NCBI RefSeq assembly: GCF_014650815.1
Contig: NZ_BMVR01000007.1
Coordinates: 130,976-194,975 of the forward strand
Length of the DNA stretch: 64,000 nt
Direction: 5' to 3'
Source of the DNA: Streptomyces flavofungini
GTDB taxonomy: Bacteria > Actinomycetota > Actinomycetes > Streptomycetales > Streptomycetaceae
Shown here: piece after piece, positions 8,659-17,248 of the stretch
How positions within the stretch are numbered: the stretch's first letter is position 1
How the letters are laid out: the number at the start of each line of letters is the position of its first letter
The notes under the pieces: generated by a model
Seen by the model: the letters and a program-made list of their open reading frames with translations, nothing else
Told to the model about the DNA's origin: nothing
Databases searched by the model: none
Translations under genes and position numbers: made by a program

Positions 8659-11229
8659 TCATGTTCCCGCGTCCGACTTTCCGCGCAGTTTCACGGACGC
8701 CGTGCTCGCGTTCTTGATGGCCGTCTCGATCTGGGACATCGAGGAACTGGACGTGAGTCCCGGCACCTTCGCGGTGTTCAGGGCGTAGAGCGTGAACGTG
8801 TACGGGTGCGAGGAGCCGCCCGGGCACGGGCCGAAGTACTGACGGGAGTTGGCGCCGCTGCCCATGGCCTTCTGCTTCGCGCCGTCGAGGCCGGGGACGT
8901 CGAAGCCCGGCCCCAGTTTCTCGGGGAGCGCGGAACGGGCTGCGGGGACGTCCCAGAGGGCCCAGTGGAGCTTGTTGCCGTTGCCCGCGACGTCGGCGAA
9001 GACCACGGCGTAGGCCTTGGCGCCGGTGTCCCCCGCACCCCAGGCCAGCGGCGGTGAGGTGTCCTGGCCCGCCGAGCCGTCCCCGGCGCAGGTGTACTTG
9101 TCGGGGATGGTGGCGTTGTCGGCGAAGGCGGTGCTGGACAGCTTGAACGCGCCGGGCCCCGGGTCGGGCCCGCCGGAGTGGACGATGTCGATGAGCAGGA
9201 TCCGGTCGTTGCCCGCCGTGCCGTCCTTGTCCGTGGACGTGGTCAGCCAGATGTCGCCGTCCGGATCGGCCTCCACGGTGCGCAGCCGGTCGTACGTCCC
9301 CTGGAAGTACGTCTTCTGCTCGACCAGGTTGGAGCCGGAGTCGATGCGCAGCCGGTAGACGCGCTCACCCTTGGTCGTGGCGACGAAGACGTGGTCGTTG
9401 ATGATGGTCAGGCCGCTGGGGGAGGCGGACGCCACCGGCCAGGTCTTCTTCGGTGCGGTGTAGCCGGAGCAACTGCCGCTGGTGCCCTCGCAGTGCGGCC
9501 AGCCGTAGTTGCCGCCCCGCTGGATCAGGTTGACCTCGTCCATGGTGCCGTCGCCGAACTCCGCCTGCCAGAGGCGGCCCTTGGAGTCGAAGTCGAGGCC
9601 CTGCGGGTTGCGGTGGCCGATGGACCACACGGCGTTGCCGTACGGATTGTCCGAGGGGATCGATCCGTCCGGGTTGATGCGCAGGATCTTGCCGTTGAGG
9701 GAGTTCTTGTCCTGCGCGCGGGAGTCGTTCTGGGCGTCGCCCATCCCGGCGTACAGCTTGCCGTCGGGGCCGAAGCGCAGCCGCCCGCCGTTGTGGAAGC
9801 GGCTCTTGGCCATGCCGTCGAGCAGCACCTTGTAGCCGCTGAGCGTGTCGTTCTCCAGCGTCATCCGGGCGATGCGGTTGCCGTCGGACGAGGTGTGCAG
9901 GAAGTACACGTAGTGGTCGGTGGCGAAGCTGGGGGAGACCTCCACGCCCATCAGGCCGCCCTCGCCGCCCGTGGTCTGGGAGTCGGGCACCTTCCCGAGC
10001 TGCGTCTTCTGGCCGGACTTGGTCAGCCGGTGGACGTTGAAGGTGTTCCGCTCGGTGAAGATCCCGGAGCCGTCCGGCAGGAACGCCACGCCCCAGGCGA
10101 CGTCCACGCCACTGGCGAGGGTCTTCACGGTGCCCGGGTCGGGCGTGCCGCCCGGCTGTGCACCGGCGGTGGTGACGCTGATCTCCGGGCCGAACGCCGA
10201 CTTGTTGCCCTTGGCGTCGAAGGACCGGACCTTGAACGTGTACGTCGTGTCGGCCGTCAGGCCCGCGACGGTCGTGGCCGCGGTCTCCGAGGTGCCCGCG
10301 GCGGCGCCGTCGCGGTGGATCTCGTACCCCGTGACCCGCACGTTGTCCGTGGACGGCGTCCACGCCAGGTCGACGCTCGTCCCCGTCTTGCCCGTCGAAC
10401 GCAGCCCCTCAGGGACGCTCGGCGGCTCGTCGTCGGGTGGCGCGGGCAGCGTGGCGACGGTGACCGCATTGCTGGCGTCGGAGACGTTGGAGGCGGCGTC
10501 GCGCGCGAAGACGGTCCAGTCGTAACTGGTCTCGGGCGTCAGGCCGGTGACCGTGGTGGCCAGCGTGGCGCCGTCGACCTGTTTCATGAGCTGGCCGTGC
10601 TGGTACACGTCGTAGCCGGTGACCTTCACGTTGTCGCTCGCCGCGGCCCAGGCCAGCGACACGGACGTGGTGGTCGGTTCCTTGTCCTTGCGCAGGTTCC
10701 CCGGGGCTGTCGGCTTCTCGGTGTCGGCCGGGCCCTGCGGGGTGACGGTCAGGCTGTCGAGGTTGGGGCCGTCCACGCCCGCGGTGGCGGCGCGGATCTT
10801 GTGGGGGCCCGAGGTCAGGTTCGTGGTGACACTGGCGGTCTTCCACGTGGTCCAGGCGCCGGTGCCGGGGAAGGAGAGGTTGTCGGCGGCCTGGGTGCCG
10901 TCGACCGTGATGTCGAGCGGCCGGTCGGCGGAAGTGCCGTTGGCGTACCGGAAGTCGAGTTTGGTCGGGCCGGGCCGTTCCGCCTCGACGGTGAACTCGA
11001 CGTACGCGTCGGACACCACGTCGAAGTTCACGAAACCGGTGCCGGTGTGCCCGGTGTGGTTGGACTCCACCTTGCCCTTGACGACCTGGGCGGACTCGGC
11101 CTCGTAGGGGGCGGCGCGGGGCAGGGGAGCGGAGTGGGCGGCGGGCAGCGCCACGCAGAGCGCGGCGGTGGTGGCCACGGCAGCCAGGGCGCCGAGCGCC
11201 CTCGACGGCCGGGGGCGGATGCGTCTCAC
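8659..11229 (-). CDS. Exported PQQ-dependent sugar dehydrogenase with CBM, two FnIII and a C-terminal PEBP domain
   Basis: An 856-residue modular secreted protein. After an Ala-rich signal (about 1-35) comes a CBM6-like carbohydrate-binding module (about 40-155, starting YEAESAQV). Two fibronectin type III domains follow (about 165-250 and 255-340). A glucose/sorbosone dehydrogenase propeller (about 355-690) contains LHTSSDGNRI, FGPDGKLYAGMGDAQ and IGHRNPQGLDF. The last 145 residues are a phosphatidylethanolamine-binding (YbhB/YbcL) domain with SPPLAWG, LHWALWDVPA and YFGPCPGGSSHPYTF. GTG at 11229 has CCTCC (GGAGG on this strand) six bases upstream, and the signal peptide starts there. The likely role is oxidising sugars at a polysaccharide surface. 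Confidence 0.85.
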   Translation of the reverse strand: MRRIRPRPSRALGALAAVATTAALCVALPAAHSAPLPRAAPYEAESAQVVKGKVESNHTGHTGTGFVNFDVVSDAYVEFTVEAERPGPTKLDFRYANGTSADRPLDITVDGTQAADNLSFPGTGAWTTWKTASVTTNLTSGPHKIRAATAGVDGPNLDSLTVTPQGPADTEKPTAPGNLRKDKEPTTTSVSLAWAAASDNVKVTGYDVYQHGQLMKQVDGATLATTVTGLTPETSYDWTVFARDAASNVSDASNAVTVATLPAPPDDEPPSVPEGLRSTGKTGTSVDLAWTPSTDNVRVTGYEIHRDGAAAGTSETAATTVAGLTADTTYTFKVRSFDAKGNKSAFGPEISVTTAGAQPGGTPDPGTVKTLASGVDVAWGVAFLPDGSGIFTERNTFNVHRLTKSGQKTQLGKVPDSQTTGGEGGLMGVEVSPSFATDHYVYFLHTSSDGNRIARMTLENDTLSGYKVLLDGMAKSRFHNGGRLRFGPDGKLYAGMGDAQNDSRAQDKNSLNGKILRINPDGSIPSDNPYGNAVWSIGHRNPQGLDFDSKGRLWQAEFGDGTMDEVNLIQRGGNYGWPHCEGTSGSCSGYTAPKKTWPVASASPSGLTIINDHVFVATTKGERVYRLRIDSGSNLVEQKTYFQGTYDRLRTVEADPDGDIWLTTSTDKDGTAGNDRILLIDIVHSGGPDPGPGAFKLSSTAFADNATIPDKYTCAGDGSAGQDTSPPLAWGAGDTGAKAYAVVFADVAGNGNKLHWALWDVPAARSALPEKLGPGFDVPGLDGAKQKAMGSGANSRQYFGPCPGGSSHPYTFTLYALNTAKVPGLTSSSSMSQIETAIKNASTASVKLRGKSDAGT

Positions 11230-11299
11230 GGTGTCCTCCGGGGAGAGCGGGGGGTGCGGGGGAGAGGGCTCACGGGGAGGTGGCTCCGTACCTGGACCG

Positions 11300-11318
11300 T
11301 TAGGAAACTTTCCTGTCG
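11300..11318. promoter_or_regulatory. Candidate operator, AGGAAA-C-TTTCCT dyad
   Basis: AGGAAACTTTCCT at 11302-11314 is a perfect odd palindrome in a GTTAGGAAACTTTCCTGTC context, 70-90 bases upstream of the sugar-dehydrogenase start. This form is the kind of site found before carbohydrate genes controlled by ROK-type regulators in actinomycetes; that assignment is from memory. Confidence 0.5.
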
Positions 11319-11514
11319 AGCGAGAGAGCACGCTAAACCTCGGATGTGTACCTGTCAACGGATCGCGTGCGCCTCCGTGCTCGCGGTCGTGACGGCCCCT
11401 CATATGCCGGAACGCCCCGAGGAGTTGACCGACAGCGTCAGGCGCGGGTGGGTGGCGGGCCGGACACCGGGCGCGACCCACACGTCTTGACCGGCCCGCG
11501 CCGACACCCCGAGC

Positions 11515-11618
11515 TCACCCCCGCACCCGCACCGTCACCGAACGCACCACCGGGGCATGCGCGTTGTTGAACGCGCGGATCAGGAACGTGTGCCGCCCCG
11601 CCCGCAGCCGCGCCGTCG
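11515..11618 (-). pseudogene. C-terminal remnant of an unknown exported protein
   Basis: The minus strand reads LRAGRHTFLIRAFNNAHAPV and a few more residues to a stop at 11515. It looks like the beta-strand end of an Ig- or FnIII-like exported protein. Upstream on the same strand the frame loses all resemblance to a protein, exactly where a plus-strand histidine-kinase reading begins (about 11605-11620). I infer a rearrangement junction joining the 3' end of one gene to the middle of another. Confidence 0.45.
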
Positions 11619-12163
11619 TCGTCCAGGGCGCCGCCGCCCTCCGCCTCGCCGACGACCGCCCCGAACTCGCCGCCGACGCACTGGCCGCGGGTGCCGCGTC
11701 CGGCCGGAACGTCCTCGCCTCCCTGGGCCGACTCGTCGCGGTCGTCGGCGACGAGTCGGCCGGTGGCGCACCCCACGAGTCCCTCCCGCACCTCTGCGCG
11801 GGCCTGGCCCGCCTCGGCTTCCCCGTCACCCGTACCGCCGAGGGCCGCCCCCGCCCCGTGCCCGGCGTCACCTCCGTGGTCGCGTACCGCATCGTGCAGG
11901 AGTCCCTGACGAACGCCATGCGGTACGCGGCCGGGGCGCCCGTCGCCGTACACCTGCGCGACGGCGCCCGTGAGCTGGCGATCACCGTGAGCAACGGACC
12001 GCCGCCGGGCGGGACATGGGTGGGCCGGGACGCCCCGCTGGGTTCGGGCCGGGGCCTCGCGGGCATGCGGGAACGGGCCGCGAGCGTGGGCGGCGGGCTG
12101 AGCGCCCGGCCGACCGGCGACGGCGGCTGGACCGTCGAGGCGACGCTGCCGATCCCCGGCGCC
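11606..12163 (+). pseudogene. Sensor histidine kinase fragment, 5' truncated
   Basis: The frame begins inside the dimerisation domain: VVVQGAAALRLADDRPELA matches the helix that normally follows the phosphoacceptor His. It continues through an N-box (AYRIVQESLTNAMRYA) and a G-box (GSGRGLAGMRERAASVGGG) to the usual kinase ending WTVEATLPIPG. The membrane part, the His motif and any start codon are absent; the sequence before it reads as another gene's 3' end on the opposite strand. It has no natural stop at its expected end and is followed in another frame by a second kinase. Confidence 0.75.
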
Positions 12164-13030
12164 CACCCTCGGACCCGGGCCCCATCGCGGACGCGGCGGC
12201 CTTCGCTCTGTGCACCGTGCTGCCGCTGCTCCTCGCGACGACCTCACCGGACCCACTCCTGCCCGACCTCACACCCGCACAACGCGCCGCCCTGGCCGCC
12301 CTGTTGGCGGTCCACGCGGCCCCGCTGTTCCTGCGTCGGCGCGCCCCCGCCACGGCGCTCGCGGCGATGCTGACGGTGAGCCTCGGCTGGTCGGCGGCGG
12401 CCGCCCTGGGGCTCTTCGGCGTCGGCTGGCTCGGCCCGCTCGCCCTGGCGTGGACGGCGGAGCTGACGGGGCTGCACGCGGTCGGCGCGTACGGTCCCGT
12501 GCGTGTGACCTGGCCCGCCCCCGTGGCGGTCGGCCTCGCCGGCGGCCTCGCGGCCGGGCTCGCCGTGGCGGGCGATCCGGCGGAGTCGGCGGGCCCCGGC
12601 ACGGTCGCGCTGCTCGCGGCCCTCGGGCTCGCCACCGTGCCCTGGCTGCTGCCCGTCTGGGCGCTCGGCCTCCTGACCCGGGCCCGGCGCGGGTGGCCCG
12701 TGGGAGCAGCGGCTGCTCGACACCGTCGCCGCGCGGGTCGGCGAGGCGGTGACGGGGGAACGGCGGCGCGTCGCGACGGGCCTGCACGCGACCGTCGTGG
12801 AGCACACGGTGGCGCTCGTCCGGCTCGCGGAGGCGGGTGTCGCCGGGGCGACGGACACGAGGGTGGCGCTGGAGGGCGTCACGGGGGCCGCGCGCAGGGC
12901 GCTCGCGGGGCTGCGGGAGTTGCTGGACGAGCTGGAGGAAATGGAGGAGCGGGGCGTTGCCCCGCCGAACGCCCCTGCTTCGCCCTGCCAGGAGCCCCGC
13001 GCCCCCACCCTGAAGGAGACACACGCATGA
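12164..13030 (+). pseudogene. Second histidine-kinase-like gene, frameshifted and lacking a start
   Basis: Frame 1 encodes five or six membrane helices (from IADAAAFALCTVLPLLLATT to VPWLLPVWALGLLTRARRG). Near 12690-12705 the coding potential moves to frame 2, which carries WEQRLLDTVAARVGEAVTGE, then ERRRVATGLHATVVEHTVAL and a helix ending ELLDELEEMEE. That is the layout of Streptomyces kinases with no ATPase domain, found between a full kinase and a regulator. A one-base insertion, or loss of two, explains the break. No start codon or ribosome site is visible before 12164. The stop at 13028-13030 overlaps the next ATG as ATGA. Confidence 0.7.
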
Positions 13031-13766
13031 CGGTTCGAGTGGTCGTGGTCGACGACCAGGCGGTGGTCCGTGCCGGGTTCGCGGCCGTCATCGACGCCGA
13101 ACCCGACCTCACCGTGGCCGGTCAGGCGGCGGACGGTGCCGAGGCGTTGGAGCTGGTCCGGTCCTGTCGCCCCGACGTGGTCCTGATGGACATCCGCATG
13201 CCCGGCATGGACGGCCTGACGGCGACCCGCCTGCTGACCGAGCCGACCCGGGTGAAGCAGGAGGCCCGGGTGAACCGGGTGAACCAGGCGAACCGGGCCG
13301 ACCGGCCGGACCCGGCCGACCCGCCCCCACGCGTCCTCGTGCTCACCACCTTCCGCCGCGACGAATACGTCTTCGCCGCCCTGCGCGGCGGCGCCTCCGC
13401 TTCCTGCTCAAGGACTGCGAACCCCAGGAACTCGTCGACGCCATCCGCACGGTCGCCGCCGGTGAGGCGCTGCTCGCCCCCGAGGTCACCCGCCGCCTCA
13501 TCGACGCCTTCGCCACCGGCGCCGTCGTCCCGCGGGCGCGCCCCGACGGCCGCCTCGACGTCCTCACCGCGCGGGAGCGGGACATCCTGCGGGAGGTGGC
13601 CCGCGGCCTCAGCAACGCCGAGATCGCCGAAGCCCTCGGCATCGGCCGCTCCACCGTGAAGACGCACATGAACGCCCTGCTGGCCAAGCTGGCGCTGCGG
13701 GACCGCGCCCAGGCGATCATCTTCGCGTACGAAGTGGGCCTCGCGAGCCCGGACGGCACCGCATGA
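13027..13766 (+). pseudogene. LuxR-type response regulator, frameshifted at 13399
   Basis: ATG at 13027 opens a receiver domain (VVVVDDQAVVRAGF, phosphoacceptor in DVVLMDIRMPGMDG). After codon 13396 the frame should read Gly-Phe-Leu-Leu-Lys, but one base is missing at 13399-13400. The rest (EPQELVDAIRTVAAGEALLA, then a LuxR helix-turn-helix with LTARERDILREVARGLSNAE and IGRSTVKTHMNALL) lies in frame 3 and stops at 13766. An unusual insertion of about 30 residues, rich in Asn, Arg, Asp and Pro (NRVNQANRADRPD), interrupts the receiver before VLVLTTF. A sequencing error is the alternative, but two neighbouring genes are also broken. Confidence 0.8.
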
Positions 13767-13795
13767 CAGAGAGCGACCGAAGACGTCTGCGCCGT

Positions 13796-13829
13796 GCCCC
13801 GGACCCAGTGGCAGCCATGGGTCCGGGGC
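13796..13829 (+). terminator. Terminator after the broken regulator
   Basis: GCCCCGGACCCA (13796-13807) pairs perfectly with 13818-13829 around a 10-base loop, thirty bases beyond the regulator stop. Confidence 0.75.
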
Positions 13830-13913
13830 TGTCGAGCGCTCCCAGGCACGCGCTGACCCCGTCAGGTCAGGAGCGCGCCGCGAAGGGGGATCGGCCGACC
13901 GGCTACCGCATGG

Positions 13914-15506
13914 TCAAGAGGTGCTCCGAGGCGTACCGGCAGTGTCCCTGCGGTACTGCGCGGGCGACCCCTTCGTGCCCTCGTCCTCGTACGACCCGGC
14001 CTTCCCCCGGTCCACATGGAACGTCGTCAGCGTGCTGACCGGCGAGCGCGGGTCGCGGCGGTCGCCGATGACCCGCATGTGGGCGCTGAACCGCTCCGGC
14101 GTGACCTCGTACACGTCGTAGCCGTACCGGTTGCCCTCGAAGTACTTCAGGTGCGGATTGGCCTTGCCCATCACGGGGCCGTTGGCGGCGTTCCACTCGG
14201 GGGAGTAGGCGCCGGACGTCACCGAGTGGGCGGTGAACTCCGTCCCGACCAGCGGGGATTCGGGTTCGTCGAAGTCCGTGCGGACGTCGTCGACGAACGC
14301 CGAGTGCCAGTCGCCGGTGATGACGACCAAGTCCTCCAGGCCGCTCTTGTGCACGTGCCCGAGGACCTCCTTGCGCTCGGCGAGGAAGCCGTCCCACTGG
14401 TCGGTGAACATGTACGAGCCGCCCGGCTTGCCCCGCAACTGGCTCAGCATGATCGAGTTGGCCCAGACGTGCCAGGCGTCGGGGGCGCGGTCGACGGTCT
14501 TCTTCAGCCAGGACTTCTGCTCGGCGCCGAGGATCGTGCCGTCGGGCAGGTTCTGCGCCGAGCGGTACGAGCGCAGGTCGAGGACGGCCAGTTCGAGCAG
14601 GTCGCCCCAGCGGCGCACGCGGTGGATCTCCGGGTCGGGCAGGGCGGACCCGCCGAAGGAGTCGCGGTGCGGCATGTGCTCGAACCACGCCTGGTACGCG
14701 GCCGCGCGGCGCCGCATGAACGGCGCGCCGCCACCGGTGCCGCTGTAGTCGTTGACCACCTCGTGGTCGTCCCAGGTGAGGAACCACGGATGGGCGGCGT
14801 GCGCCTCCCGCAGCGACTTGTCCCCCTTGTACAGGGCGTGCCGCTTGCGGTAGTCGGCGAGGGTGAGGATCTCCGGGCCGTCGTGGTCGCGCACGTGCTT
14901 CTCGGGTACGCCGCCGACCTGGCCGTGCTCGTAGATGTAGTCGCCGAGGTGGACGACGAAGTCGACCTTCTCGCGGGCGATCCCGCGGTGCGCGGCGTAG
15001 AAGCCGTCGTGGAACGCCTGGCAGTTGGCGGCGGCGAAGGTCACCTTGGCGACCCGGCCGCGCGGCGCCGTCTTCGTACGCCCGACGCGGCTGGTCCTGC
15101 CGAGCGCCTTGAACGCGTACCAGTAGTGGCGGCCCGGCGCGAGGCCGCTGACCGGCACGTGCACGCTGTGGCCGAGCGTCGCGGACGCCGGTGCGGTGCC
15201 GCGGGCGACGACGCGCCGCAGCCCGGGGTCCTTGGCGACGACCCAGTCGACCTCGACGACCTCGGGAAGTCTCTGCTCCGCGGCGAGGGGTTCGGGCGCG
15301 AGTCTGGTCCACAGCACCACGGAGTGGGGCTGCGGATCACCGGAGGCGACACCGAGCGTGAACGGCGCCCGGTCGTACTCGGCGCCCAGGTTCTCGGCCG
15401 CCTCGCGGGCCTGCGCCGGAGTCAGGCCCGGGGCGAGCGGCCAGGCGAGGCTGAGCGCGCCGACGGCCGCGGCGGACTTGAGCAGGTCACGGCGGTTGAC
15501 GGTCAT
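13914..15506 (-). CDS. phoD: Alkaline phosphatase D (PhoD), Tat-exported
   Basis: A 530-residue PhoD-family phosphodiesterase/phosphatase that releases phosphate from esters outside the cell, using a metal centre of Fe and Ca in characterised members. The N-terminus has the twin-Arg signal NRRDLLKSAAAVGALSLAW. Next comes the Ig-like PhoD N domain (FTLGVASGDPQPHSVVLWTR). The phosphatase core shows FVVHLGDYIYEHG, WDDHEVVNDYSG and VVITGDWHSAF, the usual metal ligands. ATG at 15506 overlaps the upstream stop as TGATG, so translation is coupled to the small CBM-like gene. Phosphate control is likely from the family, but I see no clear PHO box. Confidence 0.92.
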   Translation of the reverse strand: MTVNRRDLLKSAAAVGALSLAWPLAPGLTPAQAREAAENLGAEYDRAPFTLGVASGDPQPHSVVLWTRLAPEPLAAEQRLPEVVEVDWVVAKDPGLRRVVARGTAPASATLGHSVHVPVSGLAPGRHYWYAFKALGRTSRVGRTKTAPRGRVAKVTFAAANCQAFHDGFYAAHRGIAREKVDFVVHLGDYIYEHGQVGGVPEKHVRDHDGPEILTLADYRKRHALYKGDKSLREAHAAHPWFLTWDDHEVVNDYSGTGGGAPFMRRRAAAYQAWFEHMPHRDSFGGSALPDPEIHRVRRWGDLLELAVLDLRSYRSAQNLPDGTILGAEQKSWLKKTVDRAPDAWHVWANSIMLSQLRGKPGGSYMFTDQWDGFLAERKEVLGHVHKSGLEDLVVITGDWHSAFVDDVRTDFDEPESPLVGTEFTAHSVTSGAYSPEWNAANGPVMGKANPHLKYFEGNRYGYDVYEVTPERFSAHMRVIGDRRDPRSPVSTLTTFHVDRGKAGSYEDEGTKGSPAQYRRDTAGTPRSTS

Positions 15507-16081
15507 CAGCGGCCTCCGGCGGGCGTCAGAGTGAGGGAAATGGCGTCCGCGTAGCCGTCGTTGGAGGTTCCGCCGCCGCTGCGGGTGAAGACGAGGAGGA
15601 CCCGCGCCGAGCGGGCCGTGGGCGGCACGGCCGCCGCCGCCGTCCGCTCCAGGAGCCCCGTGCGGCCCTCGCGGTCGGCCTGGCCGACAGGACCGAGGAC
15701 GCTGAGCGCGACGGGAGTGCCCTTGGCGTCGCGGAACTCCACGGAGAGACGGGCGCCGTCCTCCTGCGTCGCGAAGCCGCCGAGCCAGGCCGCCACGGTG
15801 TACCGCACCTTGCCCGCGTCGACGGCGCGCCGCCCCGTCGGGCCGCTCCGGGGCAGGGAGATGTCCTGGACCAGCGAGGTCCGCGGGCTGTTGCCGCCCG
15901 AGAAGAACCGGCTGCCGCGCCGGGCGGGGCCGGGGTCCGAGGCGGTCGGGTAGCCCCCGCCGAGGCTGTAGGCGATGAGCGCCGGGGCTCCCTGGGCGAC
16001 CTTCCAGCCGCGGACCGTCGGGACGGGGTCGGCCGTGCCGCCCGCCCCGCTCTCCGCGTCGCCGTTGACGACGAGATTCAC
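15506..16081 (-). CDS. Hypothetical carbohydrate-binding-like protein coupled to PhoD
   Basis: A 191-residue protein starting NLVVNGDAESG, the typical entry of jelly-roll carbohydrate-binding-like domains. Beta-rich segments follow: VRYTVAAWLGGFATQEDGARL, LSVEFRDAKG, SARVLLVFTRSG and a terminal ADAISLTL. GTG at 16081 has AGGAGG at a five-base spacing, which decides it against the longer frame from 16159. No signal peptide follows that start, although the partner PhoD is Tat-exported. It may travel with PhoD by hitchhiking or act inside; both are inference. The gene overlaps phoD by one base. Confidence 0.6.
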   Translation of the reverse strand: MNLVVNGDAESGAGGTADPVPTVRGWKVAQGAPALIAYSLGGGYPTASDPGPARRGSRFFSGGNSPRTSLVQDISLPRSGPTGRRAVDAGKVRYTVAAWLGGFATQEDGARLSVEFRDAKGTPVALSVLGPVGQADREGRTGLLERTAAAAVPPTARSARVLLVFTRSGGGTSNDGYADAISLTLTPAGGR

Positions 16082-16273
16082 GCACGCCTCCTGTTGATCG
16101 GTGAGTTGAGCGCGGTCAGCCCACCAGCCCCGCATGAACCAGGAGAAGCGTTTCGGCAAATTCTGTTACCGGCCCGCCCCCGGTGCGGGGGGGCACCTCC
16201 GTTCCCGTGACGCCACGACCACAGCGGGCTAGGTTGAGGCGCCAAGGGGCCGACCGACCAGGGGGGAGTCGTC

Positions 16274-17068
16274 ATGACGTACGACGTGTCGCTCATCAAC
16301 AGCAACGTGCCGCACTCCGCGCGCATCTGGAACTACTGGCTCGGCGGCAAGGACTGCTACGAGGCCGACCGTCAGGTCGGCGACGAGATCCGGGCCGCCA
16401 ACCCGGAGATCACGGAGATCGCCCGCGCCCAGCGCGGCTTCCTGGCGCGCGCCGTCACGTACCTCGTCGCCGAGGCCGGCATCCGCCAGTTCCTGGACGT
16501 CGGCACCGGACTGCCTACCGCGGACAACACCCACGAGGTCGCCCAGCGGGCCGCACCCGAGACCCGGATCGTCTACGTCGACCACGACCCGATCGTCCTC
16601 GCCCACGCCGCGGCGCTGCTCACCAGCTCCCCCGAGGGCGCGACGGACTACATCCAGGCCGACCTGCGCGACCCCGGCACCATCCTGGAACGCGCCGCCG
16701 CCACCCTGGACTTCACCCGGCCCATCGCCCTGATGCTGCTCGGCATCACCGCCCACCTCACCGACGACTCCGCGTACGCCGTCGTGGCCCGCCTGACCGA
16801 CGCCCTGCCCGCCGGCAGCCACCTCGTCCTGTGCGACGACACCGAGGTGATCCGGCCCGAGCAGATGCGCCGGATGATCGAGCAGTGGAACGAGGCGGGC
16901 GACAATCCGCGCGTCAACCGCAGCCCCGAGGAACTCGCCCGCTTCTTCGACGGCCTGGAACTCGTCGAGCCCGGCCTGGTCTCCGTGTCCCGGTGGCGCC
17001 CGGCGCCCAGTGGCGCCGAGCCGCCCGCGGAGGTCGACGACTTCGGGGGCGTCGCCCGCAAGCCCTGA
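16274..17068 (+). CDS. SAM-dependent methyltransferase, DUF574 type
   Basis: A 264-residue member of the DUF574 (PF04672) family, expanded in Streptomyces. Diagnostic parts are the N-terminal ARIWNYWLGGKDCYEADR, the SAM motif FLDVGTGLPT, YVDHDPIVLAHAAALL, an aspartate in YIQADLRDPG and the ending LARFFDGLELVEPGLV. Substrates are unknown. A second copy lies at 28709-29509, sharing the same blocks. It appears monocistronic. Confidence 0.9.
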   Translation: MTYDVSLINSNVPHSARIWNYWLGGKDCYEADRQVGDEIRAANPEITEIARAQRGFLARAVTYLVAEAGIRQFLDVGTGLPTADNTHEVAQRAAPETRIVYVDHDPIVLAHAAALLTSSPEGATDYIQADLRDPGTILERAAATLDFTRPIALMLLGITAHLTDDSAYAVVARLTDALPAGSHLVLCDDTEVIRPEQMRRMIEQWNEAGDNPRVNRSPEELARFFDGLELVEPGLVSVSRWRPAPSGAEPPAEVDDFGGVARKP

Positions 17069-17078
17069 CCCGCACCAC

Positions 17079-17113
17079 GGGCACGCGGCAGCGCGGCCGG
17101 GTGCCGCGCGCCC
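17079..17113 (+). terminator. Candidate terminator after the DUF574 gene
   Basis: GGGCACGCGGCA (17079-17090) pairs with 17102-17113 with a single mismatch around an 11-base loop. Confidence 0.55.
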
Positions 17114-17248
17114 GGGCCGGTCACTGCCGCGCGGCAATTTTCATCTTTCCCGCCCGCGCGTCAACCTGGCGCGCCCGAGATGACTCTTCCTTCGCAACGG
17201 CCCTCGCCTTGACCAACTGACCAGGGGGCCAGAACAAGGAGGGGAACT

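Noticed and set aside
9178..11490. Long plus-strand frame opposite the sugar dehydrogenase
   Set aside because: Antisense shadow of a well-supported five-domain protein.
13027..13766. Programmed frameshift as explanation for the regulator break
   Set aside because: No slippery heptamer or stimulating structure is visible at 13399, and the two neighbouring kinase genes are also damaged.
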